Notes: generated from the sequence alone by a model not told the origin. A DNA stretch of 64,000 nucleotides from Baylisascaris procyonis (GCA_037389465.1 JAZARR010000275.1:147355-211354), one strand, 5' to 3'; counted from the stretch's first letter, positions 1-15,278 are shown. Translations and numbers: made by a program.

Positions 1-3000
1 AGGTCCACAAAAACAATTATAAATACAAAAAAGTCCACAAAAACAATTATACATACAAAAAAGTCCACAAAAACAAATGTAAATACAAAAAGGTCCACAA
101 AAACAATTATAAATAGAAAAAAGTCCACAAAAACAATTATAAATAAAAAAAGTCCACAAAAACAAATGTAGATACAAAAAGGTCCACAAAACCAATTCTA
201 AACGCAAAGAAGTCCACAGAAACAATTACAAATACAAAAACGTCTACAAAAACAATTATAAATAGAAAAAGGTCCACAAAAACAATTATAAATACAGAAA
301 AGTCCACAAAAACAATTATAAATAGAAAAAAGTCCACAAAAACAATTATAAATACAAAAAGGTCCACAAAACAATTATGAATACAAAAAGGTCCCCAAAA
401 CAAATACAAGTACAAAAAAGTCCACAAAAACAATTGTAAATACAAAAAATGTCCACAAAAAACAATCATGAATACAAAAAAGTCCACAAGAACAATTATA
501 AATAGAAAAAAGTCCACAAAAGAATTATAAATGCAAAAAAGTCTACAAAAACGATTATAAATACAAAAAGGTCCACAAAAACAAATATAAATAGAAATAA
601 GTCCACAAAAACAACTTTAACTAGAAAAAAAATCCACAAAAACAATTATAAATAGAAAAAAGTCCACAAGAACAAATGTAAATATGAAAAGGTCCACAAA
701 AACAATTAAAAAGAAAAAAAGTCCACAAAAAGAATTATAAATAAAAAAAGTCCACAAAAACAATTGTAAATACAAAAACGTCCACAAAAACAATTAGAAA
801 CACAAAAAAGTCCACAAAAACAATTATAATTACAAAAAAGTCCAGAAAAACAATTATAAATACAAAAAAGTCCACAAAAACAATTATAAATACAAAAAGG
901 TCCACAAAAACAATTGCACATGCAAAAAGTCCACAAAACAAATGCAAATACAAAAAGGTCCACAAAACCAATTCTAAACGCAAAAAGTCCACAAAAACAA
1001 TTACAAATACAAAAACGTCTACAAAAACAAACATAAATAGAAAAAATCCACAAAAACAATTTAAATAGAAAAAAATCCACAAAAACAATTATAAATAGAA
1101 AAAGGTCCACAAAAACAATTATAAATACAAAAATGTCCACAAAAACAATCATAAATACAAAAAGTCCACAAAAACAATTATAAATATAAAAAATCCACAA
1201 AAACAAACATGAATACAAAAAGGTCCACAAAAAATTTTAAGTAAAAAAGTCCACAAAAACAATCATAAATAGAAAAAAGTCCACAAAAACCATTATAAAT
1301 ACAAAAAGGTCCACAAAACAATTATGGATACAAAAAGGTCCAAAAAACAAATACAAGTACAAAAAAGTCCACAAAAACAATTATAAATACAAAAAAGTCC
1401 ACAAAAACAATCATGAATACAAAAAAGTCCACAAAAACAATTATAAATAGAAAAAAGTCCACAAAAAGAATTATAAATAAAAAAGTCCACAAAAACAATT
1501 GTAAATAAAAAAAGTCCACAAAAACAATTATAAATAGAAAAAGTCCACAAAAACAATTATAAATACAAAAAGGTCCACAAAACAATTATAATACAAAAAG
1601 GTCCACAAAACAAATTCAAGTAGAAAAAGTCCACAAAAACAATTGTAAATACAAAAATGTCCACAAAAACAATCATGAAAACAAAAAAGTCCACAAGAAC
1701 AATTATAAATAGAAAAAAGTCCACAAAAGAATTATCAATACAAAAAAGTCCACAAAAACAATTATAAATACAAAAAGGTCCACAAAAACAAATATAAATA
1801 GAAATAAGTCCACAAAAACAACTTTAACTAGAAAAAAATCCACAAAAACAATTATAAATAGAAAAAAGTCCACAAAAACAATTATAAATACAAAAAGGTC
1901 CACAAAAAGAATTACAAATAAAAAAGTCCACAAAAACAATTCTAAGTAGAAAAAGGTCCACAAAAACAATTGTATATACAAAAAAGTCCACAAAAACAAC
2001 TATACCTGCAAAAAAGTCCACAAAAACAAATATAAATATAAAAAGTCCACAAAAACAATTCTAAATAGAAAAAAGTCCACAAAAACAATTATAAATAAAA
2101 AAGTCCACAAAAACAAATGTAGATACAAAAAGGTCCACAAAACCAATTCTAAACGCAAAGAAGTCCACAGAAACAATTACAAATACAAAAACGTCTACAA
2201 AAACAATTAGAAATAGAAAAAGGTCCACAAAAACAATTATAAATAGAAAAAGGTCCACAAAAACAATTATATATACAAAAAAGTCCACAAAAACAACTAT
2301 ACATGCAAAAAAGTCCACAAGAACAAATGTAAAATAAAAAGGTCCACAAAAACAATTCTAAATAGAAAAAAGTCCACAAAAACAATTATAAATAAAAAAG
2401 TCCACAAAAACAATTGTAAATACAAAAACGTCCACAAAAACAATTAGAAACACAAAAAAGTCCACAAAAACAATTATAAATACAAAAAAGTCCACAAAAA
2501 CAATTATAAACACAAAAAAGTCCACAAAAACAATTATAAATACAAAAAAGTCCACAAAAACAATTGCACATGCAAAAAGTCCACAAAAACAAATGTAAAT
2601 ACAAAAAGGTCCACAAAAACAATTCTAAACGCAAAAAGTCCACAAAAACAATTACAAATACAAAAACGTCCACAAAACAATTATAAATAGAAAAAGGTCC
2701 ACAAAAACAATTATATATACCAAAAAGTCCACAAAAACAACTATACATGCAAAAAAGTCCACAAGAACAAATGTAAATATAAAAAGGTCCACAAAAACAA
2801 TTCTAAATAGAAAAAAGTCCACAAAAACAATTATAAATAAAAAAGTCCACAAAAACAATTGTAAATACAAAAAAGTCCACAAAAACAATTAGAAACACAA
2901 AAAAGTCCACAAAAACAATTATAATTACAAAAAGTCCAGAAAAACAATTATAAATACAAAAAAGTCCACAAAAACAATTATAAATACAAAAAAGTCCACA

Positions 3001-5791
3001 AAAACAATTGCACATGCAAAAAGGTCCACAAAAACAAATATAAATACAAAAAGGTCCACAAAAAATTCTAAATACAAAAAGTCCACAGAAACAATTATAA
3101 ATACAAAAATGTCCACAAAAACAATTATAAATAGAAAAAGTCCACAAAAACAATTTTAACTAGAAAAAAGTCCACAAAAACAATTATAAATAGAAAAAAG
3201 TCCACAAAAACAATTATATATACAAAAAGGTCCACAAAAATAATTATAAATACAAAAAAGTCCACAAAAACAATCATAAATACAAAAAAGTCCACAAAAA
3301 CAATTATAAATAGAAAAAGTCCACAAAAACAATTATAAATAAAAAAAGTCCACAAAAACAATTGTAAATAAAAAAAGTCCACAAAAACAATTATAAATAT
3401 AAAAAAGTCCACAAAAACAATTATAAATACAAAAAGGTCCACAAAACAATTATGAATACAAAAAGGTCCCCAAAACAAATTCAAGTAGAAAAAAGTCCAC
3501 AAAAACAATTGTAAACACAAAAAATGTCCACAAAAAACAATCATGAAAACAAAAAAGTCCACAAGAACAATTATAAATAGAAAAAAGTCCACAAAAGAAT
3601 TATCAATACAAAAAAGTCTACAAAAACGATTATAAATACAAAAAGGTCCACAAAAACAAATATAAATAGAAATAAGTCCACAAAAACAACTTTAACTATA
3701 AAAAAATCCACAAAAACAATTATAAATAGAAAAAAGTCCACAAAAACAATTATAAATACAAAAAGGTCCACAAAAAGAATTATAAATAAAAAAGTCCACA
3801 AAAGCAACTATACATGCAAAAAAGTCCACAAGAACAAATGTAAGAATAAAAAGGTCCACAAAAACAATTCTAAATAGAAAAAAGTCCACAAAAACAGTTA
3901 TAAATAAAAAAAGTCCACAAAAACAATTGTAAATACAAAAACGTCCAGAAAAACAATTATAAATACAAAAAAGTCCACAAAAACAACTGTAAATACAAAA
4001 AGGTCCACAAAAACAATTACAAATACAAAAAAGTCCACAAAAACAATTATAAATACAAAAAAGTCCACAAAAACAATTGCATACAAAAAAGTCCACAAAA
4101 ACAAATGTAAATACAAAAAGGTCCACAAAAACAATTCTAAACGGAAAAAAGTCCACAAAAACAATTACAAATACAAAAACGTCTACAAAAACAATTATAA
4201 ATAGAAAAAGGTCCACAAAAACAATTATAAATACAGAAAAGTCCACAAAAACAATTATAAATAGAAAAAAGTCCACAAAAAAATTATAAATACAAAAAGG
4301 TCCACAAAAAGAATTATAAATAAAAAAGTCCACAAAAACAAGTATCAATACAAAAAAGTCCACAAAAACAATTATAGATACAAAAAAGTCCACAAAAACA
4401 ATTATAAATACAAAAAAGTCCACAAAAACAGTTGCACATGCAAAAAAGTCCACAAAAACAAATGTAAATACAAAAAGGTCCACAAAACCAATTCTAAACG
4501 CAAAGAAGTCCACAGAAACAATTACAAATACAAAAACGTCCACAAAACAATTATAAATAGAAAAAGGTCCACAAAAACAATTATAAATACAAAAAGTCCA
4601 CAAAAACAATTATAAATAGAAAAAGTCCACAAAAACAATTATAAATACAAAAAGGTCCACAAAAACAATTATAAATAGAAAAAGGTCCACAAAAACAATT
4701 ATAAATACAAAAAAGTCCACAAAAACAATTAAATACAAAAAAGTCCACAAAAACAATCATAAAACAAAAAAGTCCACAAAAACAATTACAAATAGAAAAA
4801 GTCCACAAAAACAATTGTAAATACAAAAAGGTCCACAAAAACAATTCTAAATACAAAAAAGTCCACAAAAACAATTACAAATACAAAAAGGTCCACAAAA
4901 ACAACTACAAGTACAAAAAGTCCACAAAAACAATTGTAAATACAAAAAAGTCCACAAAAACAATCATGAACACAAAAAAGTCCACAAGAACAATTATAAA
5001 TAGAAAAAAGTCCACAAAAGAATTATAAATAAAAAAAGTCCACAAAAACAATTATAAATACAAAAAGGTCCACAAAAACAAACATAAATAGAAATAAGTC
5101 CACAAAAACAATTTTAACTAGAAAAAAATCCACAAAAACAATCATAAATAGAAAAAAGTGCACAAAAACAATTATAAATACAAAAAAGTCCACAAAAACA
5201 ATTATACATGCAAAAAAGTCCACAAAAACAAATATAAATACAAAAAGGTCCACAAAAACAAATATAAATAGAAATAAGTCCACAAAAACAACTTTAACTA
5301 GAAAAAAATCCACAAAAACAATTATAAATAGAAAAAGTCCACAAAAACAATTATAAATACAAAAAGGTCCACAAAAACAATTATAAATAAAAAGTCCACA
5401 AAAACAATTCTAAATAGAAAAAGGTCCACAAAAACAATTATATATACAAAAAGTCCACAAAAACAACTATAAATGCAAAAAAGTCCACAAGAACAAATGT
5501 AAATATAAAAAGTCCACAAAAACAATTCTAAATAGAAAAAAGTCCACAAAAACAATTATAAATAAAAAAAGTCCACAAAAACAATTATAAATACAAAAAG
5601 GTCCACAAAAGCAATTCTAAACACAAAGAAGTCCACAAAAACAATTATAAATACAAAAAGGTCTACAAAAACAACTACAAGTACAAAAAGTCCACAAAAA
5701 CAATTGTGAATACAAAAAAGTCCACAAAAACAATCATGAATACAAAAAAGCCCACAAGAACAATTATAAATAGAAAAAAGTCCACAAAAGA
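1..5791 (+). repeat. Variant-rich block before the first ATTATGCAT anchor
   Basis: Carries a private string of variants near 1,955-2,010 (TCTAAGTAG, TTGTATATAC, TATACCTGC) that recurs at about 26,045-26,115 in copy 2. The signature monomer series with CCAATTCTAAACGCAAAG occurs near 190, 2,150 and 4,492. A monomer with GTCCAG after an ACG junction at 3,941 is shared with 28,055. The last part (about 4.6-5.7 kb) is closer to canonical. No gene is seen. Confidence 0.75.
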
Positions 5792-7619
5792 ATTATGCAT
5801 ACAAAAAGTCCTCAAAAACAATTATAAATACAAAAAGGTCCACAAAAACAAATATAAATAGAAATAAGTCCACAAAAACAATTTTAACTAGAAAAAAATC
5901 CACAAAAACAATCATAAATAGAAAAAGTCCACAAAAACAATTGTGAATACAAAAAAGTCCACAAAAACAATTATACATGCAAAAAAGTCCACAAAAACAA
6001 ATATAAATACAAAAAGTCCACAAAAACAATTTAAATAGAAAAAAATCCACAAAAACAATTATAAATAGAAAAAAGTCCAAAAAACATAAATACAAAAAGG
6101 TCCACAAAAACAATTATAAATAAAAAAGTCCACAAAAACAATTCTAAATAGAAAAAGGTCCACAAAAACAATTATAAATACAAAAAAGTCCACAAAAACA
6201 ATTATACATGCAAAAAGTCCACAAAAACAAATGTAAATACAAAAAGGTCCACAAAAACAATTCTAAATAGAAAAAGTCCACAAAAACAATTATAAATAGA
6301 AAAAAGTCCACAAAAACAATCATAAATAGAAAAAAGTCCACAAAAACAATTGTAAATACAAAAAGTCCACAAAAACAATTATACATGCAAAAAAGTCCAC
6401 AAAAACAAATATAAATACAAAAAGGTCCACAAAAACAATTCTAAATACAAAAAAGTCCACAAAAACAATTATAAATAGAAAAAAGTCCACAAAAACAATT
6501 ATAAATACAAAAAAGTCCACAAAAACAATTATAAATACAAAAAGGTCCACAAAAACAAATATAAATAGAAAAAAGTCCACAAAAACAATTGCAAATGCAA
6601 AAAAGTCCACAAAAACAAATGTAAATACAAAAAGGTCCACAAAACAATTCTAAACGCAAAAAGTCCACAAAAACAATTACAAATAAAAAACGTCCACAAA
6701 AACAATTATAAATAGAAAAAGGTCCACAAAAACAATTATAAATACAAAAAAGTCTACAAAAACGATTATAAATACAAAAAGGTCCACAAAAACAAATATA
6801 AATAGAAAAAGTCCACAAAAACAATTTAACTAGAAAAAAGTCCACAAAAACAATGCTAAATAGAAAAAGGTCCACAAAAACAATTATAAATACAAAAAGT
6901 CCACAAAAACAATTATACATACAAAAAGTCCACAAAAACAAATGTAAATATAAAAAGGTCCACAAAAACAATTCTAAATAGAAAAAAGTCCACAAAAACA
7001 ATTATAAATAAAAAAAGTCCACAAAAACAAATATAAATACAAAAAGGTCCACAAAAACAATTCTAAATAGAAAAAAGTCCACAAAAACAAATATAAATAG
7101 AAACAAGTCCACAAAAACAACTTTAACTAGAAAAAAATCCACAAAAACAATTATAAATAGAAAAAAGTCCAAGAAACATAAATACAAAAAGGTCCACAAA
7201 AAGAATTATAAATAAAAAAGTCCACAAAAACAATTCTAAATAGAAAAAGGTCCACAAAAACAATTATATATACAAAAAGTCCACAAAAACAACTATACAT
7301 GCAAAAAAGTCCACAAGAACAAATGTAAATATAAAAAGGTCCACAAAAGCAATTCTAAATAGAAAAAAGTCCACAAAAACAATTATAAATAAAAAAAGTC
7401 CACAAAAACAATTGTAAATACAAAAAGGTCCACAAAAGCAATTCTAAACACAAAAAGTCCACAAAAACAATTACAAATACAAAAAGGTCTACAAAAACAA
7501 CTACAAGTACAAAAAAGTCCACAAAAACAATTGTGAATACAAAAAAGTCCACAAAAAACAATCATGAATACAAAAAAGCCCACAAGAACAATTATAAATA
7601 GAAAAAAGTCCACAAAAGA
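5792..7619 (+). repeat. Sub-block 1 of copy 1 (1,828 bp)
   Basis: Opens with ATTATGCATAC followed by a GTCCTC monomer. It contains two shortened monomers in which GTCCA runs straight into an AACATAAATAC-type ending, at 6,075 and 7,167, and a TAGAAACAAG variant at 7,101. Its partner 29907-31734 has exactly the same anchor-to-anchor length and the same landmarks at 30,190, 31,286 and 31,220. Confidence 0.8.
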
Positions 7620-9553
7620 ATTATGCATACAAAAAAGTCCTCAAAAACGATTATAAATACAAAAAAGTCGACAAAAACAAATATAAATAGAAATAAGTCC
7701 ACAAAAACAATTTTAACTAGAAAAAAATCCACAAAAACAATCATAAATAGAAAAAAGTGCACAAAAACAAATGTAAATACAAAAAAGTCCACAAAAACAA
7801 TTATACATGCAAAAAAGTCCACAAAAACAAATACAAATACAAAAAGGTCCACAAAAGCAATTCTAAATACAAAAAAGTCCACAAAAACAATTATAAATAG
7901 AAAAAAGTCCACAAAAACAATTAAAATACAAAAAGGTCCACAAAAACAATTCTAAACAAAAAAGTCCACAAAAACAATTACAAATACAAAAAGGTCCACA
8001 AAAACAATTACAAATACAAAAAAGTCCACAAAAACAATTGTAAATACAAAAAAGTCCACAAAAACAATTCTAAACGCAAAAAGTCCACAGAAACAATTAC
8101 AAATACAAAAAAGTCCACAAAAACAATTATAAATAGAAAAAGGTCCACAAAACAATTATAAATACAGAAAAGTCCACAAAAACAATTATGAATAGAAAAA
8201 AGTCCACAAAAACAATTATAAATACAAAAAGGTCCACAAAAACAATTATAAATAAAAAAGTCCACAAAAACAATTATAAACAGAAAAATGTCCACAAAAA
8301 CAATTATATATAAAAAAAGTCCACAAAAGCAACTATACATGCAAAAAAGTCCACAAGAACAAATGTAAGAATAAAAAGGTCCACAAAAACAATTCTAAAT
8401 AGAAAAAAGTCCACAAGAACAATTATAAATAAAAAAAGTCCACAAAAACAATTGTAAATACAAAAACGTCCACAAAAACAATTAGAAACACAAAAAAGTC
8501 CACAAAAACAATTATAAATACAAAAAAGTCCACAAAAACAATTATAAATACAAAAAAGTCCACAAAAACAATTGCACATGCAAAAAAGTCCACAAAAACA
8601 AATGTAAATACAAAAAGGTCCACAAAACCAATTCTAAACGCAAAGAAGTCCACAGAAACAATTACAAACACGAAAACGTCTACAAAACAATTATAAATAG
8701 AAAAAGGTCCACAAAACAATTATAAATACAGAAAAGTCCACAAAAACAATTATAAATAGAAAAAAGTCCACAAAAACGATCATAAATACAAAAACGTCCA
8801 CAAAAACAATTATAAATAGAAAAAGGTCCACAAAAACAATTATATATACAAAAAAGTCCACAAAAACAATTGTAAATACAAAAAATGTCCACAAAAAACA
8901 ATCATGAAAACAAAAAAGTCCACAAGAACAATTATAAATAGAAAAAAGTCCACAAAAGAATTATCAATACAAAAAAGTCTACAAAAACGATTATAAATAC
9001 AAAAAGGTCCACAAAAACAAATATAAATAGAAATAAGTCCACAAAAACAACTTTAACTAGAAAAAAATCCACAAAAACAATTATAAATAGAAAAAAGTCC
9101 ACAAAAACAATTATAAATACAAAAAGGTCCACAAAAAGAATTATAAATAAAAAAGTCCACAAAAACAATCCTAAATAGAAAAAGGTCCACAAAAACAATT
9201 ATATATACAAAAAAGTCCACAAAAACAACTATACATGCAAAAAAGTCCACAAGAACAAATGTAAATATAAAAAGGTCCACAAAAGCAATTCTAAATAGAA
9301 AAAAGTCCACAAAAACAATTATAAATAAAAAAAGTCCACAAAAACAATTGTAAATACAAAAAGGTCCACAAAAGCAATTCTAAACACAAAAAGTCCACAA
9401 AAACAATTACAAATACAAAAAGGTCTACAAAAACAACTACAAGTACAAAAAAGTCCACAAAAACAATTGTGAATACAAAAAAGTCCACAAAAACAATCAT
9501 GAATACAAAAAAGCCACAAGAACAATTATAAATAGAAAAAAGTCCACAAAAGA
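7620..9553 (+). repeat. Sub-block 2 of copy 1 (1,934 bp)
   Basis: Opens with ATTATGCATAC and a GTCCTC monomer, then GTCGAC near 7,668 and GTGCAC near 7,758. A CAGAAAAATG junction at 8,281 matches 32,400 in copy 2 (offset 24,119). The signature series with CTAAACGCAAAG is near 8,630. Its partner is 31735-33673 (1,939 bp). Confidence 0.78.
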
Positions 9554-11710
9554 ATTATGCATACAAAAAAGTCCTCAAAAACGATTATAAATACAAAAAG
9601 GTCGACAAAAACAAATATAAATAGAAATAAGTCCACAAAAACAATTTTAACTAGAAAAAATTCCACAAAAACAATCGTAAATAGAAAAAAGTGCACAAAA
9701 ACAAATGTGAATACAAAAAAGTCCACAAAAACAACTATACATGCAAAAAAGTCCACAAAAACAAATTCAAATACAAAAAGGTCCACAAAAACAATTCTAA
9801 ATACAAAAAAGTCCACAAAAACAATTATAAATAGAAAAAAGTCCACAAAAACAATTATAAATACAAAAAGGTCCACAAAACAATTATGAATACAAAAAGG
9901 TCCCCAAAACAATTAGAAACACAAAAAAGTCCACAAAAACAATTGCACGTGCAAAAAAGTCCACAAAAACAAATGTAAATACAAAAAGGTCCACAAAACC
10001 AATTCTAAACGCAAAAAGTCCACAGAAACAATTACAAATACAAAAGTCTACAAAACAATTATAAATAGAAAAATCTCCAGAAAACAATTATAAATACAGA
10101 AAAGTCCGCAGAAACAATTATAAATAGAAAAAAGTCCACAAAAACAATTATAAATACAAAAAGGTCCACAAAAAGAATTATAAATAAAAAAGTCCACAAA
10201 AACAATTATAAATAGAAAAAGGTCCACAAAAACAATTATATATAAAAAAGTCCACAAAAACAAATATACATGCAAAAAAGTCCACAAGAACAAATGTAAG
10301 AATAAAAAGGTCCACAAAAACAATTCTAAATAGAAAAAAGTCCACAAAAACAATTTTAAATAAAAAAGTCCACAAAAACAATTGTAAATACAAAAACGTC
10401 CACAAAAACAATTAGAAACACAAAAAGTCCACAAAAACAATTATGAATACAAAAAAGTCCACAAAAACAACTATACATGCAAAAAGTCCACAAGAACAAA
10501 TGTAAATACAAAAAGGTCCACAAAAACAATTCTAAATAGAAAAAAAGTCCACAAAAACAATTATAAATAAAAAAAGTCCACAAAAACAAATGTAAATACA
10601 AAAAGGTCCACAAAAGCAATTCTAAATAGAAAAAAGTCCACAAAAACAATTATAAATAGAAAAAGTCCACAAAAACAATTTAACTAGAAAAAAATCCACA
10701 AAAACAATTATAAATAGAAAAAAGTCCAAAAAACATAAATACAAAAGGTCCACAAAAACAATTATAAATAAAAAAGTCCACAAAAACAATTCTAAATAGA
10801 AAAAGGTCCACAAAAACAATTATATACAAAAAAAGTCCACAAAAACAATTATACATACAAAAAAGTCCACAAAAACAATTGTAAATATAAAAAGGTCCAC
10901 AAAAACAATTATAAATAGAAAAAAGTCCACAAAAACAATTATAAATAAAAAAAGTCCACAAAAACAATTATAAATAGAAAAAGGTCCACAAAAACAATTA
11001 TATATAAAAAAGTCCACAAAAACAATTGTAAATACAAAAAAGTCCACAAAAACAATCATGAAAACAAAAAAGTCCACAAAAACAATTATAAATAGAAAAA
11101 AGTCCACAAAAGAATTATCAATACAAAAAAGTCCACAAAAACAATTATAAATACAAAAAGGTCCACAAAAACAAATATAAATAGAAATAAGTCCACAAAA
11201 ACAATTTTAACTAGAAAAAAATCCACAAAAACAATCACAAATAGAGAAAAGTCCACAAAAACAATTATAAATACAAAAAGGTCCACAAAAACAATTATAA
11301 ATAAAAAAGTCCACAAAAACAATCCTAAATAGAAAAGGTCCACAAAAACAATTATATATACAAAAAAGTCCACAAAAACAACTATACATGCAAAAAAGTC
11401 CACAAGAACAAATGTAAATATAAAAAGCTCCACAAAAGCAATTCTAAATAGAAAAAAAAGTCCACAAAAACAACTATAAATAAAAAAAGTCCACAAAAAC
11501 AATTGTAAATACAAAAAGGTCCACAAAAACAATTCTAAACACAAAGAAGTCCACAAAAACAATTACAAATACAAAAAGGTCCACAAAAACAACTACAAGT
11601 ACAAAAAAGTCCACAAAAACAATTGTGAATACAAAAAAGTCCACAAAAACAATCATGAATACAAAAAAGTCCACAAGAACAATTATAAATAGAAAAAAGT
11701 CCACAAAAGA
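9554..11710 (+). repeat. Sub-block 3 of copy 1 (2,157 bp)
   Basis: Opens with ATTATGCATAC, GTCCTC and GTCGAC monomers. It carries the palindrome GCACGTGC at 9,945-9,952, a TCTCCAG monomer near 10,074, and a shortened monomer at 10,724. Copy 2 has these at 34,066, about 34,199 and 34,849. Partner length is 2,167 bp. Confidence 0.78.
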
Positions 11711-13338
11711 ATTATGCATACAAAAAGTCCACAAAAACGATTATAAATACAAAAAGGTCCACAAAAACAAATATAAATAGAAATAAGTCCACAAAAACAA
11801 TTTTAACTAGAAAAAGTCCACAAAAACAATCGTAAATAGAAAAAAGTCCACAAAAACAAATGTAAATACAAAAAAGTCCACAAAAACAATTATACATGCA
11901 AAAAGTCCACAAAAACAAATACAAATACAAAAAGGTCCACAAAAACAATTCTAAATACAAAAAAGTCCACAAAAACAATTATAAATAGAAAAAAGTCCAC
12001 AAAAACAATTATAAATACAAAAAGGTCCACAAAACAATTATGAATACAAAAAGGTCCCCAAAACAATTAGAAACACAAAAAAGTCCACAAAAACAATTGC
12101 ACGTGCAAAAAAGTCCACAAAAACAAATGTAAATACAAAAAGGTCCACAAAACCAATTCTAAACGCAAAGAAGTCCACAGAAACAATTACAAATACAAAA
12201 AGTCTACAAAAACAATTATAAATAGAAAAATCTCCAGAAAACAATTATAAATACAGAAAAGTCCACAAAAACAATTATAAATAGAAAAAAGTCCACAAAA
12301 ACAATTATAAATACAAAAAGGTCCACAAAAGAATTATAAATAAAAAAGTCCACAAAAACAATTATAAATAGAAAAAGGTCCACAAAAACAATTATATATA
12401 AAAAAGTCGACAAAAGCAAATATACATGCAAAAAAGTCCACAAGAACAAATGTAAGAATAAAAAGGTCCACAAAAACAATTCTAAATAGAAAAAAGTCCA
12501 CAAGAACAATTTTAAATAAAAAAGTCCACAAAAACAATTGTAAATACAAAAACGTCCACAAAAACAATTAGAAATACAAAAAAGTCCACAAAAACAATTA
12601 TAATACAAAAAAGTCCACAAAAACAATTATAAATACAAAAAGTCCACAAAAACAATTGTAAATACAAAAAGGTCCACAAAAACAATTCTAAATAGAAAAA
12701 AAAGTCCACAAAAACAATTATAAATAAAAAAAGTCCACAAGAACAAATGTAAATATAAAAAGGTCCACAAAAGCAATTCTAAATAGAAAAAAAAGTACAC
12801 AAAAACAAATATAAATAGAAACAAGTCCACAAAAACAACTTTAACTAGAAAAAAATCCACAAAAACAATTATAAATAGAAAAAAGTCCAAGAAACATAAA
12901 TACAAAAAGGTCCACAAAAAGAATTATAAATAAAAAAGTCCACAAAAACAATTCTAAATAGAAAAAGGTCCACAAAAACAATTATATATACAAAAAAGTC
13001 CACAAAAACAACTATACATGCAAAAAAGTCCACAAGAACAAATGTAAATATAAAAAGGTCCACAAAAGCAATTCTAAATAGAAAAAAAGTCCACAAAAAC
13101 AATTATAAATAAAAAAAGTCCACAAAAACAATTGTAAATACAAAAAGGTCCACAAAAGCAGTTCTAAACACAAAGAAGTCCACGGAAACAATTACAAATA
13201 CAAAAAGGTCTACAAAAACAACTACAAGTACAAAAAAGTCCACAAAAACAATTGTGAATACAAAAAAGTCCACAAAAACAATCATGAATACAAAAAAGTC
13301 CACAAGAACAATTATAAATAGAAAAAAGTCCACAAAAA
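11711..13338 (+). repeat. Sub-block 4 of copy 1 (1,628 bp), with 208 bp absent from copy 2
   Basis: GCACGTGC lies at 12,099-12,106; at the matching place in copy 2 (36,229) the unit reads GCAAATGC. Alignment is constant at offset 24,130 from 11,711 to 12,481. The right copy then skips about 12,503-12,711 and resumes at offset 23,922. A shortened monomer sits at 12,885 (36,807 in copy 2). A GTACAC monomer precedes the TAGAAACAAG variant at 12,819 in both copies. Confidence 0.82.
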
Positions 13339-15278
13339 ATTATGCATACAAAAAAGTCCACAAAAACAATTATAAATACAAAAAGTCCACAAAAACAAAT
13401 ATAAATAGAAATAAGTCCACAAAAACAATTTTAACTAGAAAAAAATCCACAAAAACAATCATAAATAGAAAAAAGTGCACAAAAGCAAATGTAAATACAA
13501 AAAAGTCCAGAAAAACAACTATACATGCAAAAAAGTCCACAAAAACAAATACAAATACAAAAAGGTCCACAAAAGCAATTCTAAATACAAAAAAGTCCAC
13601 AAGAACAATTATAAATAGAAAAAAGTCCACAAAAACAATTGAAAATACAAAAAGGTACACAAAAGCAATTCTAAACAAAAAGAAGTCCACGGAAACAATT
13701 ACAAATACAGAAAGGTCTACAAAAACAACTACAAGTACAAAAAAGTCCACAAAAACAATTGTGAATACAAAAAAGTCCACAAAACCAATTCTAAACGCAA
13801 AGAAGTCCACAGAAACAATTACAAATACAAAAACGTTTACAAAAACAATTATAAATAGAAAAAGGTCCAGAAAACAATTATAAATACAGAAAAGTCCGCA
13901 GAAACAATTATAAATAGAAAAAAGTCCACAAAAACAATTATAAATACAAAAAGGTCCACAAAAAGAATTATAAATAAAAAAGTCCACAAAAACAATTATA
14001 AACAGAAAAATGTCCACAAAAACAATTATATATAAAAAAAGTCCACAAAAGCAACTATACATGCAAAAAAGTCCACAAGAACAAATGTAAGAATAAAAAG
14101 GTCCACAAAAACAATTCTAAATAGAAAAAAGTCCACAAGAACAATTATAAATAAAAAAAGTCCACAAAAACAATTGTAAATACAAAAACGTCCACAAAAA
14201 CAATTAGAAACACAAAAAAGTCCACAAAAACAATTATAAACACAAAAAAGTGCACAAAAACAATTATAAATACAAAAAAGTCCACAAAAACAATTGCACA
14301 TGCAAAAAAGTCCACAAAAACAAATGTAAATAGAAAAAGGTCCACAAAACCAGTTCTAAACGCAAAGAAGTCCACAGAAACAATTACAAACACGAAAACG
14401 TCTACAAACAATTATAAATAGAAAAAGGTCCACAAAAACAATTATAAATACAGAAAAGTCCACAAAAACAATTATAAATAGAAAAAAGTCCACAAAAACA
14501 ATCATAAATACAAAAACGTCCACAAAAACAATTATAAATAGAAAAAGGTCCACAAAAACAATTATATATACAAAAAAGTCCACAAAAACAATTGTAAATA
14601 CAAAAAATGTCCACAAAAAACAATCATGAAAACAAAAAAGTCCACAAGAACAATTGTAAATAGAAAAAAGTCCACAAAAGAATTATCAATACAAAAAAGT
14701 CTACAAAAACGATTATAAATACAAAAAGGTCCACAAAAACAAATATAAATAGAAATAAGTCCACAAAAACAACTTTAACTAGAAAAAAATCCACAAAAAC
14801 AATTATAAATAGAAAAAAGTCCACAAAAACAATTATAAATACAAAAAGGTCCACAAAAAGAATTATAAATAAAAAAGTCCACAAAAACAATCCTAAATAG
14901 AAAAGGTCCACAAAAACAATTATATATACAAAAAAGTCCACAAAAACAACTATACATGCAAAAAAGTCCACAAGAACAAATGTAAATATAAAAAGGTCCA
15001 CAAAAGCAATTCTAAATAGAAAAAAAGTCCACAAAAACAATTATAAATAAAAAAGGTCCACAAAAACAATTGTAAATACAAAAAGGTCCACAAAAGCAAT
15101 TCTAAACACAAAGAAGTCCACGGAAACAATTACAAATACAAAAAGGTCTACAAAAACAACTACAAGTACAAAAAAGTCCACAAAAACAATTGTGAAAACA
15201 AAAAAGTCCACAAAAAACAATCATGAATACAAAAAAGCCAACAAGAACAATTATAAATAGAAAAAAGTCCACAAAAGA
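13339..15278 (+). repeat. Sub-block 5 of copy 1 (1,940 bp)
   Basis: Marked by GTACAC followed by AATTCTAAACAAAAAGAAG at 13,655. That rare series recurs at 32,052 and 37,575, so this block has two close relatives, at offsets of about 18,396 and 23,920. It also has GTCCAG and GTGCAC monomers near 13,470-13,510. The 37263-39189 partner is 1,927 bp. Confidence 0.78.

Noticed and set aside
3692..4609. A 305-codon open frame on the - strand
   Set aside because: Same cause. It begins at TTG within an ordinary monomer, and the equivalent region near 27.8-28.7 kb is broken into several frames by small indels, so there is no selection to keep it open.
13254..13883. A 209-codon + strand frame of lysine/threonine-rich decapeptides, with an ATG from an AATCATGAATAC-type or TTG start
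   Set aside because: Pure translation of the monomer. The related stretch at 31,738-32,280 is open over a different length and the reverse strand is open too. No promoter, splice or domain evidence.
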